From positions 1 to 26,090 of the forward strand of contig CAZPIC010000032.1 in the NCBI GenBank assembly GCA_964586835.1: 26,090 nt of DNA, read 5' to 3'. The stretch is from CAZLYF01 sp964586835. Its GTDB lineage: Bacteria > Bacillota > Clostridia > Christensenellales > Aristaeellaceae. The notes below the pieces were generated by a model. That model saw only the letters and a list, made by a program, of their open reading frames with translations, was not told the DNA's origin and searched no databases. The translations under genes and the position numbers were made by a program. Shown in pieces: positions 15,643 to 23,849 of the stretch. Position 1 is the stretch's first letter; the number at the start of each line of letters is the position of its first letter.

Positions 15643-15671
15643 ATCATAGCACACGGTCTGCCCGCTGTCCA
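15643..15671 (-). promoter_or_regulatory. Sigma-A promoter of the TIGR03960-to-ynbB operon
   Basis: Minus strand -35 TGGACA (15671-15666), 17-bp spacer, -10 TATGAT (15648-15643), five of six consensus bases in each. The start site is expected near 15636, giving a leader of about 29 bases to the TTG start at 15607. It lies in the short gap after the MATE gene. Confidence 0.75.
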
Positions 15672-15688
15672 TGCGCGCCGGCGGCGAA

Positions 15689-17098
15689 TCAGCCGTCTTC
15701 ATGGCTCCTGGTGATGTTGCGAAGCCAGATACCGGACCGGACAAAGCCCAGGCCGAGGGCGCTTTTGAGCAGCATGGAGAACTGAGACAGGGGGTACAGG
15801 GCCATGATGTCAAGATTCGTCCTGTGGACCAGAAAGAGCGTATAGGGAATGACGACCACCCAGTTGAAGGCGCTGTCAAACAGAAGGGTCATAAACGTGG
15901 AACCCCCGGAGCGAAGTGTGAAGTAGCTGCTGTGGGCAATGGAGTATATGGGCATGAAGACGGCGCCGACGAAGATGAAGCGTGCCGCCATCTCCTTGAC
16001 CTCTGCCGTTGTGTTATAAAAACGTGGAAAGGCCCCCGAAGCCAGTGCCATGAGGGCGCCGATGGCCACAGACAAGCTGAAATTGAAAAAGATCAGCCGC
16101 CAGGCGTCCGTCCGCGCCCGGCGCAGTTCACCTGCGCCCAGCAACTGCCCGACCATGACCGCCACGGCATTGCCCATGGAGATAAAGACCACGTTGAACA
16201 TACCGGCAATGGTGCTCGCGATGTTCATGGCTGCCAGCACCGTCAATCCCCGCACGGAATAGATCTGCGTCAGCGTCGCCATGCCCAGCGCCCACAGCCA
16301 CTCATTGACCAGAAGGGGCAGACCTCTTTTTGCCATGGCGCGCAGCAGGCTTGCCGGCACCCGCAGCGAGTGAAAAGCCCCGTGCATGAAGTCATGCCGC
16401 CGTCCCCTGTGAACGGCGGCGATGATGATCGCCACCTCCACAAAGCGTGACAAGACTGTCGCCAAAGCCGCGCCATCCACGCCAAGCGCCGGGAAGCCGA
16501 GGTTCCCGCCGATGAGCAGCCAGTTTCCAAGCAGGTTGACAAGGACCGACACTATGCCCGCCTTCATGGGAACCATCGTCTCGCCCGTCTCGCGCAGCGT
16601 GCTCGCGTAGACCTGCGTCAGGGCGAAGGGGAGGAGGCCAGCCAGCATGACGCGTAGATAGCGCCCTGCATAATAGAGCGTGTCCTCCGCGAGCATGGGG
16701 TCTCCCTTCCCGGTCAGGAATACGGAGACGAGGGGCTTGTCGAACCCTATAAAGGCAAGGAGGGCCGCCAACAGGATGGCAGCGCAGACCCAGAGCTTCA
16801 CGCGGAAAGCGTTTCGGAATCCTTCCAGGTCGCCCGCACCAAAGAACTGGGCGCCGAAAATGCCGGGGCCGGAGATGCCACCAAAGATGCCCAGGTTGTA
16901 TACGAACATCATCTGGTTAACGATAGCAACGCCGGACAACTGGGCCGTGCCTAACTGTCCGACCATGATGTTATCGAGCAGGTTGACCAGATTGGTCACG
17001 CTGTTTTGAATGATGATAGGCATCACAATGGTCATCGCCGCGCCATAGAAGGCGCGGTCTCCGATCAGACCTCGTCTAAGCCTTCCCGAAAACCTCAT
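15689..17098 (-). CDS. MATE family efflux transporter
   Basis: 469-aa integral membrane protein with about twelve hydrophobic segments in two similar halves, typical of MATE drug/cation antiporters. The first half shows MPIIIQNSVTNLVNLLDNIMVGQLG and GISGPGIFGAQFFGAGD, the second NEWLWALGMATLTQIYSVRG and AVAVMVGQLLGAGE. The substrate cannot be predicted. ATG 17098 overlaps the methyltransferase stop as ATGA and has GGAGGG about 7 bases upstream. It is the last gene of a three-gene operon. No terminator is seen before the next promoter 20 bases on. Confidence 0.95.
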   Translation of the reverse strand: MRFSGRLRRGLIGDRAFYGAAMTIVMPIIIQNSVTNLVNLLDNIMVGQLGTAQLSGVAIVNQMMFVYNLGIFGGISGPGIFGAQFFGAGDLEGFRNAFRVKLWVCAAILLAALLAFIGFDKPLVSVFLTGKGDPMLAEDTLYYAGRYLRVMLAGLLPFALTQVYASTLRETGETMVPMKAGIVSVLVNLLGNWLLIGGNLGFPALGVDGAALATVLSRFVEVAIIIAAVHRGRRHDFMHGAFHSLRVPASLLRAMAKRGLPLLVNEWLWALGMATLTQIYSVRGLTVLAAMNIASTIAGMFNVVFISMGNAVAVMVGQLLGAGELRRARTDAWRLIFFNFSLSVAIGALMALASGAFPRFYNTTAEVKEMAARFIFVGAVFMPIYSIAHSSYFTLRSGGSTFMTLLFDSAFNWVVVIPYTLFLVHRTNLDIMALYPLSQFSMLLKSALGLGFVRSGIWLRNITRSHEDG

Positions 17099-17925
17099 CG
17101 CGGGCCCTCCTGCGCAGCACAGCGCGCACTTCCGCCTTCCCAAAGCCTGACATAATCATACATCATTACCGCGGCAGCCACGGACACATTCAGCGATTCT
17201 GCCCCGCCGGGCATGGGCAGGCGGACGCGGCGGGTGGCCAGGGCCAAAACCGCCACGCTGACGCCCGCACCCTCGTTTCCGAGAACCAGACAAACAGGTT
17301 GATCCGTGACCGGGCGACCGAAAAAGGGCTCCCCCTCCATATCTCCCGCCACGATATCATAGCCCTCCAGCTGTTTTAAGGCCTTGGCCAGCTCGCCTAC
17401 CCGGAGAACCGGCACGCGAAACACCGCGCCCATAGTGGCCCTGAGCGCCTTGGGCGAAAAAAGATCAGCCGTCTCCGCGTCCGCCAGCAGGCCGGTGAAA
17501 CCCGCCGCGTCCATGGTACGCAAAATCGTCCCTACGTTGCCCGGATCCTGAAGGCCGTTGAGGGCAAGCATCCTGCTTCCCAAGGCCCCGAGCGTGGGCG
17601 ACACCGGCAGTCTGCAGACCGCAGCGACGGCCTGTGGGGTCCGGACGTCGCAGACAGAGAGGAAGTCACGCTCCCCAAGCAGGTATTGCGGGATGTCTAA
17701 GGCGACGGTCCCTTTGCAGGGCATGGGTTTTCCTTCCATGCACAGCAGTGCTTCGGCAGCGCCTGCACGGAGGGCCTCCTGCGTCAAATGACAGCCCTCT
17801 GCAAGAAACAACCCGCTCTCCTGGCGGGCTTGCCGCTTCTTCAGCGACCTCCACAGGCGGATCTGCGCGCGCTGCGCCCGTACCGGCCCGCTCAACTCAG
17901 CAGGACAGAACGGGGCAGCCCACAC
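17095..17925 (-). CDS. SpoU/TrmH family RNA 2'-O-methyltransferase
   Basis: SPOUT-class methyltransferase using S-adenosylmethionine, probably on rRNA or tRNA ribose. Motifs are the substrate-binding N-terminal region (QESGLFLAEGCHL), motif 1 NGLQDPGNVGTILRTMDAAG, motif 2 LVLGNEGAGVS and motif 3 RLPMPGGAESLNVSVAAAVMMYDYVR (knotted SAM site). The start is uncertain. GTG 17925 gives 276 aa but overlaps the upstream gene by 34 bases with no good ribosome binding site. TTG 17895 overlaps the upstream stop as TTGA and gives 266 aa, with an N-terminus closer to the usual family start. The target nucleotide cannot be told from sequence. Confidence 0.9.
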   Translation of the reverse strand: MWAAPFCPAELSGPVRAQRAQIRLWRSLKKRQARQESGLFLAEGCHLTQEALRAGAAEALLCMEGKPMPCKGTVALDIPQYLLGERDFLSVCDVRTPQAVAAVCRLPVSPTLGALGSRMLALNGLQDPGNVGTILRTMDAAGFTGLLADAETADLFSPKALRATMGAVFRVPVLRVGELAKALKQLEGYDIVAGDMEGEPFFGRPVTDQPVCLVLGNEGAGVSVAVLALATRRVRLPMPGGAESLNVSVAAAVMMYDYVRLWEGGSARCAAQEGPR

Positions 17926-19862
17926 AGGTGCGGTTTGAGCATGCTCAGGTCAGCTCCTCTAAATGCTGCATAGGGAAGGATCCAGTCGCGGAAGGCGTAG
18001 TCCAAAGCTGCCACAACTCCTCCTTCCAGCAGAGGTGCGGCGTGCAGCAGATACGTGAATACGCTCGCGCGAAGGGTCAAGGGCAAACGGATACCCTGGT
18101 CTTCCAGCGCCTTCTCGCCCAACTCGAGCAGTGAAAAAACGGAGGGCGGCAGGTCTTGCGCAGCCGCCTGAACGTGCTCCCTGAGTTTCAGCGCGCTGAC
18201 GGGCTCCCCCGCCCGCGCTTCAGGCCGCGCCCATCCTGCTTTCACTTCCATCCGGACGGAGGGCCAGGGGTCTAAGTCATAGTCCCGGGCATCGCCTTCG
18301 ACCGGGCCCCATTCCACCGCCAGAATCATCCGCGTACACCCCTCGGGGACAGGACCATCGGTCAGAGAGAGCAGGAAGGCGTACGCTTCCCCGCCCCGCA
18401 GCAGCGTCGGCAAACGGCCTGCCGTCGCTTGCCTTGCACAGGCGGCGCCAAGGGCGCGGCACAGCGTCTCCGCCGCGAAGAGTGAATCACCCGGATGCGC
18501 GGCACAGATCTGCACGCGTGGAAAAAGCGTCAGCTGGATCAGGATATTCCACGCATCGCTCTGCGATACCTGGAAGCCCGCCCTGCCAAGCTCTTCGGCC
18601 AGGCGCTGCGCAACAGACTCCGGTCTGGTCTCTACAGCCATGGGAGGATAGAACCTGGGGTCCTGAGGGTCCAGGCTGCCCAGCTCTCGCACAAGCCTGT
18701 CCTGTTCGGCCACCAGCGCTGCCCGCTGCTCGGAAAGGTCCCGGAGGGCAGCCCTCGTCCGCTCGATCTCGTCAGTCAGCCGGAGCAGTTCACCCTTCGC
18801 GGCAGCCGTGGCTTCCTGTACGGCCTTTTCGGACAGCGCCCGCTCATCCCGTCGGGCCCTGTCTATTTGAAGGAGCAGTTCCAGCCGCTCCGCTTCCATC
18901 TCCTGCAACTGGTAGTTCATTGCCGCAAAGAGAGGGCTTCCGCTTTCCCCGATCATCACCTTGCAAAGTAGCCTGTCCGCGCCAGGCATACCAACCAGGA
19001 ATCGCGCCGCCCGTTCCCGCGTTTCGTCGTCCATCCACAGCGTATTAAGCTCACGTCTGAAGCGCTCCAGGGGGCTGGGCAGGTCCTCAGTCGGCACGGA
19101 CTGCCCCGGATCTGCGGAGGCCCCCTCCTGGCGTCCTTCCCGAACCTGTCGATCCACCACCTCATGCAGGGGGTTATGCACCGGTGGAAGCGCAAGCGGC
19201 GTGGCGTGGAGCAAGGAGACCGCTTCAGGCTTTTTCCCGTCTTTTTCATTCCCGAAACCGGCATCTGGGACCAGCTCTCCGCGGGCTTCACCGCCATCCT
19301 CCTCCCGATCCTCCCCGGGCAGGTAGAAAAGGAGCTCCTGCCCCTCCTCCGCAGTGATGGCAAACAGCTGCGCGCAGTCCGGTGCGATCTGCACAAGCTG
19401 TCCCAAGGGGGTCCCATCCTCCTTCTGGTAGGGCCCCTGGATACGCCCGCCGTCGCGCAGGTAGTAAAAGGGCGTCCGGGACACAGAGGCTCGACCTTCG
19501 GGGATCACCTGACAGAGCATGCCCACAGGCAGCGCCCTCACGGCATCCGAATAGATGATGTAGCGGTTGTGTTCCCCTCTGGACGGCGCGTAGTTACGAT
19601 TGGGGCGGATCTTTGGCCTTCCCTTTGGGTTGTCGCGCAGGTTGAGAACGCATATGCCACCTAAGCGCCGCATCCGGTCTTTGAAGGTATATTGCTCCTT
19701 TTTGTCGGGCACCACGCGGATGCAGCCCTCGTCTCCCAAGTTTTCAAGGTCTTCCCTGGAAACAGCGCCTGCATCCGTCAGAAAGGGACGTACGCGAAAC
19801 AGCGAACGCTGGGTGTTATCTTCTTCTAAAAACGCGAATACCAGTCTACCGGTGAAATTCAT
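17892..19862 (-). CDS. Unknown 656-aa protein with central coiled coil
   Basis: I do not recognise this protein. The start is ATG 19862, preceded by AGAGG at 4-5 bases and a good promoter. The N-terminal about 190 residues are basic and probably folded (FKDRMRRLGGICVLNLRDNPKGRP, RGEHNRYIIYSDAVRALP). An acidic, low-complexity linker follows (about 195-275), then a conserved-looking helical stretch and a heptad-like coiled coil rich in Glu, Arg and Leu (about 340-420). The C-terminal about 220 residues look globular, with repeated references to a carboxylate- and Trp-containing core (ILAVEWGPVEGDARDYDLDPWPSV). No signal peptide, membrane segment or nucleotide-binding motif is seen. It is the first gene of the operon with the SpoU methyltransferase and MATE protein and is divergent from the F420 ligase-like gene. 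Confidence 0.85.
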   Translation of the reverse strand: MNFTGRLVFAFLEEDNTQRSLFRVRPFLTDAGAVSREDLENLGDEGCIRVVPDKKEQYTFKDRMRRLGGICVLNLRDNPKGRPKIRPNRNYAPSRGEHNRYIIYSDAVRALPVGMLCQVIPEGRASVSRTPFYYLRDGGRIQGPYQKEDGTPLGQLVQIAPDCAQLFAITAEEGQELLFYLPGEDREEDGGEARGELVPDAGFGNEKDGKKPEAVSLLHATPLALPPVHNPLHEVVDRQVREGRQEGASADPGQSVPTEDLPSPLERFRRELNTLWMDDETRERAARFLVGMPGADRLLCKVMIGESGSPLFAAMNYQLQEMEAERLELLLQIDRARRDERALSEKAVQEATAAAKGELLRLTDEIERTRAALRDLSEQRAALVAEQDRLVRELGSLDPQDPRFYPPMAVETRPESVAQRLAEELGRAGFQVSQSDAWNILIQLTLFPRVQICAAHPGDSLFAAETLCRALGAACARQATAGRLPTLLRGGEAYAFLLSLTDGPVPEGCTRMILAVEWGPVEGDARDYDLDPWPSVRMEVKAGWARPEARAGEPVSALKLREHVQAAAQDLPPSVFSLLELGEKALEDQGIRLPLTLRASVFTYLLHAAPLLEGGVVAALDYAFRDWILPYAAFRGADLSMLKPHLCGLPRSVLLS

Positions 19863-19908
19863 GGTACCTCTTCTTTTCTGATGAGTCCGGACCATGGGTG
19901 CTGACCTG

Positions 19909-19937
19909 ATTGTATAAACAGCACCCCAGCGCGTCAA
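19909..19937 (-). promoter_or_regulatory. Sigma-A promoter of the coiled-coil protein operon
   Basis: Minus strand -35 TTGACG (19937-19932), 17-bp spacer, -10 TACAAT (19914-19909). The start is expected near 19902, with a leader of about 40 bases to ATG 19862. Confidence 0.75.
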
Positions 19938-19956
19938 GCCTGAATCGGGGGACGCG

Positions 19957-19985
19957 TTGACACGCCTCCCCGTCGGGGATAGCAT
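19957..19985 (+). promoter_or_regulatory. Promoter of the F420 ligase-like gene
   Basis: Perfect -35 TTGACA (19957-19962), 17-bp spacer, -10 TAGCAT (19980-19985), four of six consensus bases. It lies back to back with the promoter of the leftward operon; the two -35 boxes are only 19 bases apart. Leader of about 31 bases to ATG 20024. Confidence 0.65.
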
Positions 19986-20023
19986 GCAAGGTGCATTGCA
20001 ACAAGCTGGAGGGGTTCACAGGT

Positions 20024-20791
20024 ATGGCAGCATCGAAAAATCTTGAATCACAGCGCAGGGAAGCGCAGGGCATCGTGTACTACGACCGGGGGGTCGTTTG
20101 GGGCACAAACGGACGTGGCTACAGCCGCCTTGCCATCCAGACGCATTTTGTACAAAGGGGCGAGGATCAGGCGGAACTGGTCCGCAGATACGTCCTTCCA
20201 CTGGCTGTGGAAGGGGATGTCCTCTCCTTTGGCGCAAAGGTCATGAGCATGTGCGTCAACAGCGTCCGCACCCGCGATGAGGTCAAGCCGGGTTTTTGGG
20301 CCCGTAGGCTCTGGCGCTTTGCAGGCATCAACGAGACAGGTGTGGGCATGCACGAACCCTATAAACTGCAGCTTGCGATCGAAATCTGTGGCCTCCCCCG
20401 CATGCTTTTTGCGGCGTTCTGCTCCGCCGTCACCAAGCCCCTGGGGTTCCGCGGTGTGTTTTACCGGGTCTGCGGAAAGGGAATCGGAGGGATAGATGGC
20501 TTCTACTCCCGGTCAAGCTTTGAGATCTACAGGGACCTCGCGCTCATCAACCCGGACAAGCCGGATGCCCTCTGTGACGAGCTGTACAGACAGACGGGGC
20601 TGCCCGTCGTCCTGATGGATGCCAACGATTTGCAGCGCGACCAGCTGGGCAAATCGACAGGCTTTCCCCTGACGGATGACGAAATCCAGGACGCGCTACG
20701 CGACAACCCTTCCGGACAGGGCGACGAGCTGACGCCACTCATCCTGATCAGGCCTCTGCTAGAGGAAACGGCTGAAACACCTTCCTCTTAG
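20024..20791 (+). CDS. Coenzyme F420-0:L-glutamate ligase-like protein
   Basis: 255-aa protein resembling the CofE/FbiB ligase family (F420_ligase fold). The supporting segments are VLPLAVEGDVLSFGAKVMSM, GVGMHEPYKLQLAIEICGLPRML, YRVCGKGIGGIDGF and the C-terminal LMDANDLQRDQLGKSTG followed by SGQGDELTPLILIR. True CofE adds glutamate to coenzyme F420-0 using GTP; homologues occur in Clostridia not known to make F420, so the substrate here may be different. ATG 20024 has GGAGGGG about 9 bases upstream. The gene stands alone on the plus strand. Its stop overlaps that of the convergent kinase gene by three bases. Confidence 0.7.
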   Translation: MAASKNLESQRREAQGIVYYDRGVVWGTNGRGYSRLAIQTHFVQRGEDQAELVRRYVLPLAVEGDVLSFGAKVMSMCVNSVRTRDEVKPGFWARRLWRFAGINETGVGMHEPYKLQLAIEICGLPRMLFAAFCSAVTKPLGFRGVFYRVCGKGIGGIDGFYSRSSFEIYRDLALINPDKPDALCDELYRQTGLPVVLMDANDLQRDQLGKSTGFPLTDDEIQDALRDNPSGQGDELTPLILIRPLLEETAETPSS

Positions 20792-22263
20792 CCGGCATAG
20801 ACGTTCTGCAGTGCGGCATACAGCTTTCTGTAGCGCCCATAGACTTCCCTATAGGCTTCGTGCCTGTTCTCGTCCGGTAGATAGGTTCTGCCAGGCTTAA
20901 CCAGGGCATCCGCGGCCTGTGCAAGGTCTGTGTACGCGCCGCAGGCGACGCCGGATAGCATGATGGAACCCAGCGTTCCGCACTGTGCAGTGCCTAAGGA
21001 GACAATAGGCAGGCGTAGAATATCCGCTTTCATCTGCAGCCAGACCGCACTCTTAGCGCCGCCCCCCGCGGCAAAAAGGCGGTCAAGGTGGATGCCCGCT
21101 TCATTGAGGGCCTCCAGGTTTACACGCATCTCATAAACGATGCCCTCCATGAGCGCACGGTACACGTCCACGTCGGTATGCCGGACGCTCAGGCCTACGA
21201 TGGCGCCCAGCGCCTCGGGGTTCATGTAGGGCGTGCCTGCCCCCGCGAAGTGAGGCAGCGCCATCAGCCCGCTGGGATCCTCACCCAATCGGGCGTCCAT
21301 CTCCCTGTAAAACCCCGAGTCTCCTGAGGCGCCCTTCATCTCGTCCCTGAACCATTTCAGGAGGGCGCCTCCCGTATACGAGAAGGCATACGTGGCATAG
21401 GTATCCGCATGAAGGAAGGGAACCACGGGATACCCGCCCTTTTGAATCCGTTCCGGGTCGGGAAACCCCCTAAATACGGGCGTGATGCACTCCACCGTCC
21501 CGCTTGAATCCACGGCTTCGCCCGGGGCGAGAACGCCCGCCCCTACGCAGGCCGACACCTGGTCGTGGGCCACGCTGACCACAAGGGTTCCCCGGGGAAG
21601 CCCGAGCTCCGCCGCGATGCTGTCCCGAAGAGGCCCGGCAACGGTGCCACTGGGCACCGGGGTTGAGAAGAGCTCCCTTTCGATGCCCGCAAAGGCCAGG
21701 ATTTCTTCGCTGAAACACCGGTGCCGGACATCGAAAGCCATCGTCCTGCTGGCCAGAGAATAATCGATCTGCCGCACGCCCGAGAGCCTGTAGACGATGT
21801 AGTCCTCTACGAGAAGGATCTTCCGGATGCGGGAAAAAAGGCCGGGCTCATGCTGCTTGACCCACATCAGTTTAGGCAGGGTATACATAGGGTTAGGCGT
21901 CAACCCCGTGATGGAGGCAACGTGCAGGGTGCCCAGGCCTTCGGCGACCTGTGAAGCCTCCTGCGCGCCCCGGGGGTCAGTATAGAGCATGGCGTTCATC
22001 AAGGGCTTGTCGTTCTCGTCCAGCAGTGCGGCTGTCTCGCCAAAGGACGTCACGCCAATGGCAGCCAAGCCGTCGCAATCGGGGGCCATCCGCCGCAGGA
22101 TATCCGCCACGGCTGCAAAAACAGCTTCCAGGTCCATCTCAAAGGGACCCAGGTTCCCTCCCGCTCGGTACTCTGTCTCCTCTTCCCTGATAAAGGTACC
22201 GTCAGCGCCGTAGAGGCTGACCTTGCATGCGGTGGTACCAATGTCTATGCCTGCGATTTTCAT
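20788..22263 (-). CDS. FGGY family carbohydrate kinase
   Basis: 491-aa sugar kinase of the FGGY family (xylulokinase, fuculokinase and relatives), phosphorylating a keto-sugar with ATP. It begins with the phosphate-1 motif GIDIGTTACKVSLY. The catalytic Asp is probably in VSVAHDQVSACVGAG (about residues 230-245), with AVDSSGTVE (adenosine/phosphate region) just after and AAGGGAKSAVWLQMKADIL near the C-terminus. ATG 22263 shares one base with the isomerase stop (TAATG), so the two are translationally coupled. The sugar is not identifiable from sequence alone; pairing with an L-fucose/L-arabinose isomerase family protein points to an aldose-to-ketose-to-ketose-phosphate route. No aldolase, transporter or regulator is in the window. 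Confidence 0.92.
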   Translation of the reverse strand: MKIAGIDIGTTACKVSLYGADGTFIREEETEYRAGGNLGPFEMDLEAVFAAVADILRRMAPDCDGLAAIGVTSFGETAALLDENDKPLMNAMLYTDPRGAQEASQVAEGLGTLHVASITGLTPNPMYTLPKLMWVKQHEPGLFSRIRKILLVEDYIVYRLSGVRQIDYSLASRTMAFDVRHRCFSEEILAFAGIERELFSTPVPSGTVAGPLRDSIAAELGLPRGTLVVSVAHDQVSACVGAGVLAPGEAVDSSGTVECITPVFRGFPDPERIQKGGYPVVPFLHADTYATYAFSYTGGALLKWFRDEMKGASGDSGFYREMDARLGEDPSGLMALPHFAGAGTPYMNPEALGAIVGLSVRHTDVDVYRALMEGIVYEMRVNLEALNEAGIHLDRLFAAGGGAKSAVWLQMKADILRLPIVSLGTAQCGTLGSIMLSGVACGAYTDLAQAADALVKPGRTYLPDENRHEAYREVYGRYRKLYAALQNVYAG

Positions 22264-23663
22264 TATAGCGCCGTCGTCTCATACCCGAGGTAGTTCACAA
22301 AAGCTTCGGCGACAGCCTTTGCCACATGTCCCTGTGTGGCGGTAGTATGGTGCCTGAACCCACTTTTGCCCATATAGATGAGCTTGGGCTGCAGGTCGTC
22401 GATTCTCGCGACGCCGGCGCACCCGAAATACTCCTCCTCGATGGGCTCGCCCGTGACTTCTCCCTCGCCCACATAGGTCAGAAGTTTGCCGTCAAGCGTT
22501 GCGGCACTGGCATAGGTGATGGGAGCTTTGGCGATGCGGCCCGCGTTGATGCCCCAGCCCTGATCTGGATGATTGCCTTTGGCGAACATCTTGTGAACAC
22601 CCAGCGTCCCCTTGTCTTCCATCAGCTCGCTGGCGATAGGGCCACAGTGGAAGAGGATCACCCGATCCGGATCGTCGCCATAGTTGTTGTTCCAGTCCAG
22701 GCACATAGCCGGTTTGCGCGAAGCCGCGGCAAGCGCCCGCATGGTGACGACGTTGGCGATATCCATCTCGCAGGAGGCGGCGATGCCCCGGCTGTTCAGC
22801 ATTCCCAGCAGCACGCAGGGCGCCACGCCAAACTGCTGGTGCATCTCGTTCCAGCAGCGGATGGAAACGGTGTCAAGCCCGTTTTCCAGGATCATGTCAT
22901 CCACCACCACGCCCATCTTGGAGAGCCATCCGAAATGCGCATCGGGAATGCCGCCCAGGTCGGTGTACTCCCTGAGTTCTTCCTGCTTGGCCAACAAGGC
23001 CGGGCGCTTGTCCTCCATTTTCCGCATGCGATCAAACAGCTCGCTCAGGTCATAGCTTTCCACCGTAATGCCGTATTTTTGCAGGGCAATCTCATCGCAG
23101 CGCACCGTCTTAAAGGCGGTGGTGCGCGCGCCGATGCCTCCGATGGTGAAGCGCCGGTTAGCCCGGACCACGCGGCACACGGCGGCAAAGGTCTCGAGGT
23201 TTTCGGCAAAGCCCTCCGAAAGCGGATGGGCAACATGCTGAGGGAAGACTGTGTACTTGATCCCATACTGGTTGAACATATCCATGATGGAAAATTTGCC
23301 GCAGTAGGAATCGCGCCGATGCTCAAAGTCCATCTTGCCTATCTCGTCCGGATAGGCTTGGATGTAGATGGGAACCTCCGCGTCGCGCATGGCGGCGCAG
23401 GCGCCGTTTTCATCCCCGAAGTTCGGCAGGCTCATGAGGATGCCGTCGTACTTCCCCTTGTTTGCCTCAAGAAAAGCGGCATACCTGCGGCCTTCCTCGG
23501 GCGTTTCCACCGCTCCGTAGCGCGTGGCGCCCTCGTCCATGGCGATCCATCCGTATCCTGCCTTTTCGACCGCCTCGATCATCTCCGCGCGGGCGCCGGC
23601 TATAAGGCTCCCCGGGAAAAATCCCCTGTTGGCGAAATAGAGCGCAAAGGTCTGCCTGTCCAT
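22263..23663 (-). CDS. L-fucose/L-arabinose isomerase family protein
   Basis: 466-aa cytoplasmic sugar isomerase of the fucose/arabinose isomerase superfamily. Family-like features are the N-terminal Rossmann-like domain (FANRGFFPGSLIAGAR, GILMSLPNFGDENGA), IGGIGARTTAFKTVR, the metal-site region RCWNEMHQQFGVAPC (probable Glu ligand), CEMDIANVVTMRAL (Glu/Asp) and, near the C-terminus, GFRHHTTATQGHVAKA with the His pair. ATG 23663 has AAGGAGG 5 bases upstream; longer frames upstream have no support. It is the first gene of a two-gene operon with the kinase. The substrate could be fucose, arabinose or another aldose, including less common sugars handled by this superfamily. Confidence 0.85.
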   Translation of the reverse strand: MDRQTFALYFANRGFFPGSLIAGARAEMIEAVEKAGYGWIAMDEGATRYGAVETPEEGRRYAAFLEANKGKYDGILMSLPNFGDENGACAAMRDAEVPIYIQAYPDEIGKMDFEHRRDSYCGKFSIMDMFNQYGIKYTVFPQHVAHPLSEGFAENLETFAAVCRVVRANRRFTIGGIGARTTAFKTVRCDEIALQKYGITVESYDLSELFDRMRKMEDKRPALLAKQEELREYTDLGGIPDAHFGWLSKMGVVVDDMILENGLDTVSIRCWNEMHQQFGVAPCVLLGMLNSRGIAASCEMDIANVVTMRALAAASRKPAMCLDWNNNYGDDPDRVILFHCGPIASELMEDKGTLGVHKMFAKGNHPDQGWGINAGRIAKAPITYASAATLDGKLLTYVGEGEVTGEPIEEEYFGCAGVARIDDLQPKLIYMGKSGFRHHTTATQGHVAKAVAEAFVNYLGYETTAL

Positions 23664-23681
23664 CTGCTCCTCCTTGCGGGT

Positions 23682-23750
23682 TGTATATTCACGCGGGGTT
23701 CCGTCTCCGCGCGGGTCACATGTCTTCAGCGTTCTGGTAAGCCGGCTTTC
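23682..23750 (-). promoter_or_regulatory. Possible control region of the isomerase-kinase operon
   Basis: A -10-like TATACA (23687-23682) lies about 18 bases before ATG 23663, but no -35 box is found at 16-18 bp. Upstream is the near-palindrome GTAAGCCGGCTTTC (23737-23750; AAGCCGGCTT is perfect). With its central CG it resembles LacI-family operators. Both are weak signals. Confidence 0.3.
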
Positions 23751-23849
23751 GCCGCTCCTGAAAAAGGGCAGGTGCACGGCAGCCTCTGCTCCTCCCGGCA
23801 TACACCGCTCCCCACCGACAACGGCTTGTGAGGGCAGAGATCCGCAAGC

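Noticed and set aside
14828..15649. 273-codon plus-strand open frame opposite the TIGR03960 gene
   Set aside because: Antisense shadow with no domain; it also runs through the predicted promoter region.
22326..23831. 501-codon plus-strand open frame opposite the isomerase
   Set aside because: Antisense shadow of a strongly supported gene, with no ribosome binding site and no family features.
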